Of a stretch of DNA of 64,000 nt, positions 46,788 through 54,201 are shown piece by piece (the stretch's first letter is position 1; every line of letters starts with the position of its first letter). The position numbers were made by a program, and so were the translations under genes. Origin of the DNA: Agrobacterium tumefaciens (GTDB taxonomy: Bacteria; Pseudomonadota; Alphaproteobacteria; Rhizobiales; Rhizobiaceae); assembly GCF_009649785.1 (NCBI RefSeq), contig NZ_WJOK01000001.1, positions 124,001 through 188,000 of the forward strand, in the 5' to 3' direction. The notes beneath the pieces are model-generated. The model searched no databases. It worked only from the letters and a program-made list of their open reading frames with translations, and had not been told where the DNA came from.

Positions 46788-47822
46788 TTACACCCAACCT
46801 TGCAACTCTTGTCGTACAACCTTTTCGAGAACTGTCATACCCTCGACGCTGTCGTTGAGACACGGGATGTGGGTGAATTTCTCGCCGCCATTATGCAGGA
46901 AGATTTCTCCGGCCTCACCGGCAATTTCCTCCAGCGTTTCAAGACAATCCGATACGAAACCGGGATTCATGACGGCGATGCGTTTGATGCCCTCGGATGC
47001 CAGCTTTTCCATGGTCTTGTCGGTATAGGGCTGCAGCCATTCTTCCGGCCCGAAACGCGACTGGAAGGTGATCATGAAGTTCTTCTCGGTCCGTCCCAGC
47101 GCTTCCTTCAGCAGACGGGCGGTCTTCTGGCAGTGGCAATAATAGGGATCGCCCTTCCTGAAGTAGGATTGCGGAATGCCGTGGAAGGAGGTGATCAGCA
47201 TCTCCGGTTCCCAGTCCAGCGTTGCCAGATGGTTTTTGACGGAGGCGGCAAGCCCCTCGATATAGGCAGGATCGTCATGATAGGGCGGAACGGTGCGGAT
47301 GGCGGGCTGCCAGCGCAGCTTCATCAGATGTTCGAAAGCCTTGTCGTTCACCGTCGCCGTGGTCGATGCGGCATATTGCGGATAGAGCGGGAATAGCAGG
47401 ATTTTCTCGCATCCCTGCTCCTTCAGCGCGTCGATTTTCGAGGCGATGGAAGGCTGGCCGTAGCGCATGGCCCAGTCAACGACGACATTGGGCAAATCCT
47501 TCAGCGCCTGTGCCATTAGTTCGCCCTGGCTGCGGGTATAGGTGCGCAGATAGCTTTCGTTGCGATCGCGGTTCCAGATTGCCTCATAGGCCTTGCCGAC
47601 CTTCTGCGGGCGCTTGTTGAGGACGATGCCGTACAGGATCGGATACCAGTAGAGGCGCGACCATTCGATGACGCGTTTGTCGCTCAGAAATTCCGCCAGA
47701 TAACGGCGCATCGGCCAATAGTCCGTACCATCCGGCGTGCCAAGATTGACAAGCAGAACGCCGACCTTGCCAAATCTTACGCGGGGATGGTCTACGGGAA
47801 GTGCGGATAATTCTGTCGTCAT
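46788..47822 (-). CDS. hemH: Ferrochelatase
   Basis: Inserts Fe2+ into protoporphyrin IX, the last step of haem synthesis. 344 aa. Family motifs: VGVLLVNLGTPDG near the N-terminus, FPLYPQYAASTTATV, the iron-ligand histidine in ITSFHGIPQSYF, the YCHCQKT loop, FQSRFGPEEWLQPYTD and the conserved PGFVSDCLETLEE. ATG 47822 (MTTELSALPVDHPRV) fits family N-termini; an in-frame ATG at 47894 would add 24 unlikely residues. The upstream DNA carries an 8-base inverted repeat (47859-47888). Confidence 0.96.
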   Translation of the reverse strand: MTTELSALPVDHPRVRFGKVGVLLVNLGTPDGTDYWPMRRYLAEFLSDKRVIEWSRLYWYPILYGIVLNKRPQKVGKAYEAIWNRDRNESYLRTYTRSQGELMAQALKDLPNVVVDWAMRYGQPSIASKIDALKEQGCEKILLFPLYPQYAASTTATVNDKAFEHLMKLRWQPAIRTVPPYHDDPAYIEGLAASVKNHLATLDWEPEMLITSFHGIPQSYFRKGDPYYCHCQKTARLLKEALGRTEKNFMITFQSRFGPEEWLQPYTDKTMEKLASEGIKRIAVMNPGFVSDCLETLEEIAGEAGEIFLHNGGEKFTHIPCLNDSVEGMTVLEKVVRQELQGWV

Positions 47823-48177
47823 GAATGACACCCTGAACTCGTACTGGTTGCGTGAGAACGTTTCCGTTTGGGATAAAGGGCGGAAACGCTCCATTTTTTG
47901 TTTTTATACATGGCCGGACGCAAACCGTGACGCGGTTTTGCCGGAAATGCTCAAGCTATATGCTCGTGCCGTCAATTTGTTCACGTGTTCTAGACGAAAT
48001 TTGTAAGGATTGAACCACCTGCGGAGGTGATTTCCGAGGTGCGGTAACGAACGCATTGTCTTTTGATAAAACGCAGCCTGTAATGATCTGTTTTTAAAGG
48101 GAAAATAAGAAGCCGGCCTCATGGTGCGAGGCCGGCTTCCCGTCTGCGGCAAATTGCCCTGTCTGTGTGTTCGCGGC
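47823..48177. other. Non-coding stretch between hemH and the 5'-nucleotidase gene
   Basis: 355 bases without a gene. Near hemH is CGTTTCCG-N14-CGGAAACG (47859-47888), an operator-like inverted repeat. Near the other end is the nucleotidase terminator (48109-48139). Between them I see only a short CACCT-GCGG-AGGTG stem (48016-48029). No Irr or RirA box was recognised. Confidence 0.5.
48109..48139 (-). terminator. Terminator of the 5'-nucleotidase gene
   Basis: GAAGCCGGCCTC-N7-GAGGCCGGCTTC, a 12-base stem. On the minus strand it is followed by TTATTTTCCC, which suits termination of the leftward transcript. Confidence 0.8.
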
Positions 48178-50109
48178 TTATTGAGCCGGAACCTCCAGTT
48201 CCTCGCCGATCTCGATATGGTTCGGATGCTTCAGCGTGTTTGCCTTGGCAATCCTGGTCCAAAGGGCACCGTCGCCATACTTCTCCGCCGCGATCTTCCA
48301 GAGCGAATCGCCCTTTGCGACGACATATTTGCTGGCGGCAGCCGCGGCCGCTGCCGGCGTGGTGGTGGCAGGCGCAGTCGCAGCAGGTGCTGCGGGAGCC
48401 GGGGCTGGTGTGGCGGCCGGAGCGGTTGCAGTTGCCGCCGGTGCTGTTGCGGCAGGCGCTGATGCAGCGGGCTTTGCCGGAGCCACATAACCGGCAGGCG
48501 TCACTTCGGTGATGCGGCCGTCCGTGAAGGGCTTATAGGGGCTGTTGGCCGTAATATAGGCAGCTACAGCCTCTTCGAGGTTGGGGCCGAAGTCATAGGC
48601 GTTGATCGCCTTGGTCGCGAATACCTTGAAGCCATCGCCGCCGGTGCGAACGTAATTATTCGCCGCAACAGTGTAGGTCTTTGCCGGGTCGAGAGGCACG
48701 AAAGCGTCGCCCTCCTTGACCTCGACCGCAGTAACGCGGCTGCCGGCTGGCTTGGAGCGGTCGAAGGAATATTTCATGCCTGAAACCTGCATGAAACGAC
48801 CCGCGCCATCGTCGATCTGGCTGACGCCGTTTTCGAGGGCAGCGCGAATATCCTCGCCCTTCAGCTGGAAAGTCGCGACCGTGTTCTGGAACGGCAGAAC
48901 CGTCAGGACTTCGCCCATCGAGACATCGCCGCTATCGATGGAGGAGCGCAGGCCACCGCTATTTGCGAAAGCGATGGTGACGCCCTGATCCTTGACGCGG
49001 GCAAGGGTCGCATCCGCTACCAGATTACCCATGGAGCATTCTTTGACGCGGCAAACCTTGCGGTCACCTTCGATCGGGCCTTCCGAAGTGCCGACGACCT
49101 TCGATTTCAGCGCCTCGATCGGTGCTTTCAGTTCATCGATACGCTTGAGCGTTGCTTCGTCGGGTTTGAAGGATGAATCGATCAGGATCGGATCGCCCTT
49201 GCTTTCCTTGACCACGCCGCTGTCATCGAAGACGACGCGCAGGTCACCCAGATATTTGCTGTATTGCCCTGCCTGAACGACCGGAACCTTGTAGCCGCCG
49301 GGATTGTCGACGAGTGTCGGATAAGGCCCTTCGGCCTTCTGGTCGGTGTTGGAGAGCAACGTATGCGAGTGGCCGCCGACAACGACGTCCACATCCGGGA
49401 TTTTCGCGATAAATTCGAGGTCGCGTGGATATCCGACATGGGTCAGGGCAATGATCTTGTTTACACCCTCGCCTTTCAGCTTCTGCACCTGTTCGCTGAT
49501 TTTCGCGACATCTTCCGCAATGGTGATGTTGGGGCCGGGGGTCGCAAGTTCCGCCGTGTCGTTGGCGACAGCGCCGACAATGCCGATTTTCTGGCCGCCG
49601 ACTTCAAGGACGATGGACGGCTTGACGCGATCGCCGATTTTCGAGGCGGCGCTGGCAACCACATTGGCGGTCACGACCGGAAACTGAACCTTGTCGAGGA
49701 AGCCCGCAAGCCCGTCTTCGCTATCGTCGAATTCATGGTTGCCGACGGTCATGGCGTCGAACTTCATGGCGTTCAGCACTTCGGCTTCAACGGTACCCTT
49801 GTAGGTGGTGTAGAACAGAGAGCCTTGAAAATTGTCGCCGGCATTGAGCAGGAGAACGTTCTTGCCTTGAGCCTTGAGCGCGTCCCTTGTCTGGTTGATT
49901 GCGGTCAAGAGGCGCGCGGCGCCGCCAAAGCATTCGTTTTTGCCTTCCTCTTCCGCCGAGCAGGTCGAGTCGAATTTATTGATCGATTCGATACGGGAGT
50001 GAAAATCGTTAATGTGAAGAATGTTGAGTTCGTAGTCGGCCAGAGCCGCTCCGGCTGAAAGCGTTATCGCGGAAACGCTCAGCATACTCAGTCTCAAAAT
50101 TTTCTTCAT
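48178..50109 (-). CDS. Exported 5'-nucleotidase (UshA-like) with C-terminal LysM domain
   Basis: Periplasmic metallophosphatase of 643 aa. A signal peptide (ITLSAGAALA-DYE) is followed by a calcineurin-like catalytic domain with metal motifs ILHINDFHSR, GDNFQGSLF, VGNHEFDD and GGHSHTLL. The 5'-nucleotidase C-domain includes FANSGGLRSSID and NNYVRTGGDGF. An Ala/Pro/Thr linker of about 50 residues (about 543-593) then leads to a LysM module (594-643, YVVAKGDSLWKIAAEKYGDG). It would hydrolyse nucleotides or UDP-sugars for scavenging; LysM should hold it on peptidoglycan. The LysM addition is not in E. coli UshA. Confidence 0.92.
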   Translation of the reverse strand: MKKILRLSMLSVSAITLSAGAALADYELNILHINDFHSRIESINKFDSTCSAEEEGKNECFGGAARLLTAINQTRDALKAQGKNVLLLNAGDNFQGSLFYTTYKGTVEAEVLNAMKFDAMTVGNHEFDDSEDGLAGFLDKVQFPVVTANVVASAASKIGDRVKPSIVLEVGGQKIGIVGAVANDTAELATPGPNITIAEDVAKISEQVQKLKGEGVNKIIALTHVGYPRDLEFIAKIPDVDVVVGGHSHTLLSNTDQKAEGPYPTLVDNPGGYKVPVVQAGQYSKYLGDLRVVFDDSGVVKESKGDPILIDSSFKPDEATLKRIDELKAPIEALKSKVVGTSEGPIEGDRKVCRVKECSMGNLVADATLARVKDQGVTIAFANSGGLRSSIDSGDVSMGEVLTVLPFQNTVATFQLKGEDIRAALENGVSQIDDGAGRFMQVSGMKYSFDRSKPAGSRVTAVEVKEGDAFVPLDPAKTYTVAANNYVRTGGDGFKVFATKAINAYDFGPNLEEAVAAYITANSPYKPFTDGRITEVTPAGYVAPAKPAASAPAATAPAATATAPAATPAPAPAAPAATAPATTTPAAAAAAASKYVVAKGDSLWKIAAEKYGDGALWTRIAKANTLKHPNHIEIGEELEVPAQ

Positions 50110-50268
50110 GGTCCCTCTCTCCTGTTCAAAGCGGAAGCCCTGGCCGGTCGATCATCATCAGGCCGTGCTCATTCTCTAGTCTGAAAGTATGTCAGTCTTT
50201 CAAAGCGCGATGTTTCCATTTAGCGGCAGCTGCCGCAAGCGGAAATTGTGACAGTGGCGCAATAAAGC

Positions 50269-50295
50269 AAAACGCACGCTTGAGGCGTGCGTTTT
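50269..50295. terminator. Terminator of the Omp10-like gene
   Basis: AAAACGCACGC-N5-GCGTGCGTTTT, an 11-base stem. On the minus strand it ends in a TTTT-rich tail, 31 bases after the lipoprotein stop. It is symmetric enough to act both ways. Confidence 0.8.
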
Positions 50296-50326
50296 AAAAG
50301 CTCATGCCATTGAAAAGTCTGTGTTA

Positions 50327-50701
50327 TCAGCCCTGACGCGTTAGCGAGAACTGGCTGTTGCTGTCCGTCGTGCAGTTCAGTTGTGACGGGGAGACGAGCG
50401 CGCAGTTGACGCGCGATTGCGTGTTGCGCACCAACGACGTCATGTTGATTTCATAGAGCGTCGGCGAAATCGTGACATAGGTGCCTGATGCCAGAAGCGT
50501 GTTGGTATCGGTCGAACGGGTGGAGAAAGCACCGTTCTGGAATGTCGATACGATGCCGTTGCGGTCGATCCAGCGGCCATCCACGGCCGGGCCGCGGGCA
50601 AGCGAGGGTGCCATCGACGTCTGCTGGGAGGGACCCGGCGCAACGCATGAAGACACCGCGATTGCGGCACAAAGCAAAGCAGCGCTTGTCTTGAAGTTCA
50701 T
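50327..50701 (-). CDS. Omp10-family outer-membrane lipoprotein
   Basis: Lipoprotein of 124 aa. Signal with lipobox VSSC (Cys19), then a small beta-rich domain: [46 protein letters not shown] and [14 protein letters not shown]. These blocks match what I recall of Brucella Omp10 almost block for block ([31 protein letters not shown]). It would be anchored in the outer membrane. ATG 50701 has a good hydrophobic signal. The role is unknown beyond surface antigen. Confidence 0.87.
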   Translation of the reverse strand: MNFKTSAALLCAAIAVSSCVAPGPSQQTSMAPSLARGPAVDGRWIDRNGIVSTFQNGAFSTRSTDTNTLLASGTYVTISPTLYEINMTSLVRNTQSRVNCALVSPSQLNCTTDSNSQFSLTRQG

Positions 50702-50849
50702 GAGCCTGTTCTCCTGCGATTCGATGAAACCCTGATGTTTCGACCATGCCGTGAAGCGTTATTTATTTCAAGGCAACGTTGTTTGCTCTCCCGGGTTCCT
50801 GACATCCGTCATGAAAACACCTGCGTGACAAATATGAGACGCCATGTCC

Positions 50850-52295
50850 TCAGCGCACGAGGATGTTGCGGAACTGCCAGGGATCCGAGGTGTCGATATT
50901 GTCTGGAAACAGTCCCGGGCGACCGTCGAGCGGCGTCCAGTCCGTGTAATGTCCTTCGACCGGTCCAAGATAGGGACGCTGCACCTCAAGGCAACGGCGA
51001 TAATCCATTTCATCCGCCTCGACGATGCCGGCCTGCGGATTTTCAAGCGCCCAAACCATTCCGGCCAGTACCGCGGAGCTGACCTGCAATCCGGTCGCGT
51101 TCTGGCTGGGGGCGAGCGCCCGTGCCTCCTGCAAGGTTAGCCGCGAGCCATACCAATAGGCATTTTTGTCATGGCCGTAGAGAAGAACACCCAGCTCGTC
51201 GGCACCATCGACAAGCTCGTCTTCGCCAAGCACATGCTGGATCGGCTGCGGCGTGCCGCCATTACCGAAAAGTTCGTGCAGGGAAAGGACGGCGTCGTTG
51301 CAGGGGTGGTAGGCATAGTGACAGGTGGGCCGGTAGATCAGATCGCCTTCGTCATTGCGGACGGTGAAATAGTCGGAAATCGAGATCGCCTCGTTGTGGG
51401 TGACCAGAAATCCATATTGCGGCCCTTGTCCGGGACACCATGTCCGTACCCGCGTATTGGCGCCGGGCTGATCGAGATAGATCGCTGCCTTGCTGCCCTT
51501 TTTTTGTTTTTTCGCGTTTTTCGGCATCCAGTTTTCATGCGTTCCCCAGCCGAGTTCGGCGGGCTGAAAACCTTCGGCGATAAAACCCTCGACGGACCAG
51601 GTGTTCCAGAATGCGCCGAAGGGCTTGGGATTTTTTGCCCGCTGCGTATCGCGCTCTGCCACATGCACGCCCTTGACGCCGAGCTGCTGCATGAGCTTTG
51701 CCCATGCCTGCTGGTCATGCGGTCGCGGCTCTTCGATGTCGAGACCGCTATCCTTGGCGAGATTGACCAGCGCCTGTTTTACGAACCAGGACACCATGCC
51801 GGGATTTGCACCGCAGGTGGAAACGGCCGTTGTGCCGCCCGGTTTCCGAGCCTTTTCTTTCAGCATGGTCTCGCGCAGCGAATAATTGGTACGGGAGGCA
51901 TTGTCGGCGTCTGCATCGAAGTAAAAGCCGGGCCACGGCTCCACTACGGTGTCGATGTAGAGCATGCCATGTTTGCGGCAGAGCCTCATCAGATCGACGG
52001 ATGCGGCATCGACCGAAAGATTGACGCAGAAGCCCTGACCCTGAACCCCTTTAAGGAGTGGCTTGAGCACCTCCTTGTAGTTTTCTTTGGTCAGATGCGT
52101 ACGGATATGGCGAATGTTTCTCTCGGCCAGATACGCTGCGATATCCTCGCGCGGGTCGATGACGACGAGCCTGGTCTTGTCGAAGTTGAAATGACGTTCG
52201 ATCAACGGAAGAGTGCCGCGCCCGATGGAGCCGAAGCCGATCATGATGATGGGGCCGTCAATATCGCCGTAAATCGGATGGTTTGCGTCCGTCAT
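50850..52295 (-). CDS. hss: Homospermidine synthase
   Basis: NAD-dependent enzyme of 481 aa that joins putrescine units (or spermidine and putrescine) to make sym-homospermidine, a major rhizobial polyamine. The N-terminal dinucleotide fold is IIMIGFGSIGRGTLPL, and the conserved blocks are NLSVDAASVDLM, YIDTVVEPWPGFY, STCGANPGMVSWFVKQAL and THNEAISISDYFTV, with the C-terminal DWTPLDGR. Length equals the bacterial HSS family. ATG 52295 (MTDANHPIYGDIDGPI) is family-like. Confidence 0.95.
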   Translation of the reverse strand: MTDANHPIYGDIDGPIIMIGFGSIGRGTLPLIERHFNFDKTRLVVIDPREDIAAYLAERNIRHIRTHLTKENYKEVLKPLLKGVQGQGFCVNLSVDAASVDLMRLCRKHGMLYIDTVVEPWPGFYFDADADNASRTNYSLRETMLKEKARKPGGTTAVSTCGANPGMVSWFVKQALVNLAKDSGLDIEEPRPHDQQAWAKLMQQLGVKGVHVAERDTQRAKNPKPFGAFWNTWSVEGFIAEGFQPAELGWGTHENWMPKNAKKQKKGSKAAIYLDQPGANTRVRTWCPGQGPQYGFLVTHNEAISISDYFTVRNDEGDLIYRPTCHYAYHPCNDAVLSLHELFGNGGTPQPIQHVLGEDELVDGADELGVLLYGHDKNAYWYGSRLTLQEARALAPSQNATGLQVSSAVLAGMVWALENPQAGIVEADEMDYRRCLEVQRPYLGPVEGHYTDWTPLDGRPGLFPDNIDTSDPWQFRNILVR

Positions 52296-52618
52296 TCGTC
52301 ATTTTTCCTTTTTAAGCCAATAAGTAAGCTAGATCATAAAAGCGTGCCACAATAAAGGGCAGGTGCATGACGGACATATGACGGTAGCGCAAGCCCGGGA
52401 TGCGAAAGTTGTGACGGGTTGGTGTGTGGTGATCCCGTTCTGCGCGGTTGCGATCCGGCGAGATTGAAGTCGAGACCTTCCGACCGCATTCTTCCCCTTC
52501 GCATTTTAGAGACTACGTTTATAATCAAGTTCTTCTTTTCGTGTATATGCCCTAGGGCTTGGGGGCTTTTGCAAGATGACGAAAAGGGGGCTTTTCGTCA
52601 TCACAGGAGTGTTGCCTG
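52296..52618. other. Divergent region between hss and the diguanylate cyclase gene
   Basis: 323 bases without a gene. A -10-like TATAAT at 52520-52525 could start the cyclase transcript (no good -35 seen), giving a leader of about 85 bases with a palindrome and a strong hairpin (52549-52601). The left part must hold the hss promoter. Confidence 0.5.
52549..52601 (+). promoter_or_regulatory. Structured leader of the diguanylate cyclase gene
   Basis: The palindrome GCCCTAGGGC (52549-52558) is followed by a perfect 11-base hairpin ATGACGAAAAG-GGGG-CTTTTCGTCAT (52576-52601) that ends only 3 bases before the AGGAG ribosome site. GGGGGCTTTT occurs twice, 25 bases apart (52561 and 52586), so alternative pairings are possible. 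Confidence 0.5.
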
Positions 52619-53527
52619 TTGAATAGTCTTATTGAGCGTGTCGCAGCGCTTCAGAGCGCCACCCCCGTTCTTATTGCACTTTACGATTCCGAAGACCGGT
52701 TGCGGCATGCCAACCCGTCGTTTCGGCAGAGCTTTCAGCTTGCCGACGATGATTTTTCGACCTGGGCGGAAATCATGCGCTTGAACCACCGTCTGCGAAC
52801 CGGCGTGGTCGTCAGAAACAGCGATTTCGAGGGCTGGCTTTTGTCGGCGCAGTCCCGGCGCGGCAAGCTGCCGTATCGTGCCTTCGAGATGGACATGTAT
52901 GACGGCCGCTGGTTCTGGATGACGGAGACGGTGCAGCAGGATGGCTGGATGCTGTGTGTCGCAAGCGATGTCACCGAATTGCGCCAGGGCTACAGAACCC
53001 TGCGGCAGGACCGGGATCTGGCGGTGCGCGCCTCGCAGACCGACGAATTGACGGGAACGGCGAACCGGCGTTTTGTTTTCGCCAAACTCGCGCTGCAGGT
53101 GGAGCGGGTCGGCAAGGGGCTTGAAGCGCCCTTTTGCCTTTGCACGCTCGACATCGACTTTTTCAAGCACATCAACGATCGTTTTGGCCACAAATGCGGC
53201 GATGCGGTGCTGCGCGATTTTGTCGGGATCGCCCATTCCGTCGTCCGGCGGGTGGATTGTTTTGGCAGGATCGGCGGTGAGGAATTCATGCTCATCCTGC
53301 CGCGCAGTTCGGTTGTTGAGAGCCGGGAGATCGTCGAGCGGCTACTGCAAAAGGTGCGTCTTTCCAGACCTCTGGCCGAGTTTCCGGATTTTTCCTATAG
53401 CTGTTCCGCTGGAATGACGACCTATCGGATGGCAGAAAGTGCCGACGATGTTTTCATGCGCGCCGATCAAGCGCTTTACGCTGCCAAGGAAAAGGGCCGC
53501 GACCGGCTTTTGGCGGTGACGGTCTAG
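52619..53527 (+). CDS. PAS-GGDEF diguanylate cyclase
   Basis: Makes cyclic di-GMP. 302 aa, no membrane helix. The N-terminal PAS-like sensor (about 10-120) is LIALYDSEDRLRHANPSFRQ. The GGDEF domain (about 135-300) has DELTGTANRR, DIDFFKHINDRFGHKCGD, the active-site GGEEF at 219-223 and the inhibitory I-site RRVD five residues upstream. An intact A-site and I-site predict an active, product-inhibited cyclase. The start is TTG 52619 with AGGAG 9 bases upstream; no ATG is available near. It ends tail to tail with the aminotransferase gene, sharing 4 bases. Confidence 0.93.
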   Translation: MNSLIERVAALQSATPVLIALYDSEDRLRHANPSFRQSFQLADDDFSTWAEIMRLNHRLRTGVVVRNSDFEGWLLSAQSRRGKLPYRAFEMDMYDGRWFWMTETVQQDGWMLCVASDVTELRQGYRTLRQDRDLAVRASQTDELTGTANRRFVFAKLALQVERVGKGLEAPFCLCTLDIDFFKHINDRFGHKCGDAVLRDFVGIAHSVVRRVDCFGRIGGEEFMLILPRSSVVESREIVERLLQKVRLSRPLAEFPDFSYSCSAGMTTYRMAESADDVFMRADQALYAAKEKGRDRLLAVTV

Positions 53528-54159
53528 ACCAGCTCCGCCGCAATCAGCCCATGCAGCGAATTTCCCACGAACAGCCGTCGACCGGCAATATCCTCCGGCT
53601 TCAATGCCTGCCCGCGTGCCTTGCGCTGGCGGATGAGATCGGCACGCAGAACGCCCGGCAGAATACCGCTGTCGAGCGGCGGCGTCAGCAATTGCCCGTC
53701 CGGCATTTCGACGAAGATGCTGGTCGATGATCCCTCGCACAACTCGCCGCGCTCGTTGAGCAGCAGAACCTCGTCTGCATCCCCGGCTGAAAATTCGGCG
53801 CGGGCGGCATCATAGGGTTCCCGGCGCGATGATTTGTGGCGATAGAAGGTGTCGGTGGAATCAAGCCTGGTTTGCGTCGCGATGCGGATCCGCCAGACGG
53901 TTCCCTCCTGCAACGGCCGAAACTCGGCCGTTTCGATATCGAGCTCACCCTTGTAGTTCATGACCAGCTTCACGCAGAGCGGACTTTCGCCGCCCACCTT
54001 CTTCTCCAGTACCTGAACCGCGTTGGCCGGTGCTCGGAAACCGAGCGCATCGGCTGAGCGCAATAGCCGGCGCATATGCTGGTCAATGCGCTGAAAGCCC
54101 GATTGCGGCTCCCAGCGCAGCGTTTCTCTCAAGGTCAGATCGGCGGGTTTGCGTTTCAT
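53524..54159 (-). CDS. Class IV aminotransferase / aminodeoxychorismate lyase-like protein
   Basis: PLP-dependent fold-type IV enzyme of 211 aa. The Schiff-base lysine is likely in FYRHKSSRREPYDAA, and the PLP-phosphate region is GELCEGSSTSIFVEM. LLTPPLDSGILPGVLRADLI and RRLFVGNSLHGLIAAELV match the PabC end. It is somewhat shorter than PabC or BCAT proteins because the N-terminus is compact. ATG 54159 is the best start despite a weak ribosome site; a TTG at 54201 would add 14 polar residues. It lies 42 bases downstream of the oligopeptidase gene. The reaction (PabC or D-amino acid) is not certain. Confidence 0.83.
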   Translation of the reverse strand: MKRKPADLTLRETLRWEPQSGFQRIDQHMRRLLRSADALGFRAPANAVQVLEKKVGGESPLCVKLVMNYKGELDIETAEFRPLQEGTVWRIRIATQTRLDSTDTFYRHKSSRREPYDAARAEFSAGDADEVLLLNERGELCEGSSTSIFVEMPDGQLLTPPLDSGILPGVLRADLIRQRKARGQALKPEDIAGRRLFVGNSLHGLIAAELV

Positions 54160-54201
54160 TGCCTTTGCTCGTCGCCTGTCATCGGTATTTTTCGGAGGCA
54201 A

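Noticed and set aside
48016..48029. Short stem CACCT-GCGG-AGGTG as a possible small RNA
   Set aside because: Only five pairs, with no promoter or terminator around it.
48330..48480. Low-complexity repetitive DNA considered as a tandem repeat or CRISPR-like array
   Set aside because: It encodes the Ala/Pro/Thr linker of the nucleotidase; there are no regular repeats with spacers.
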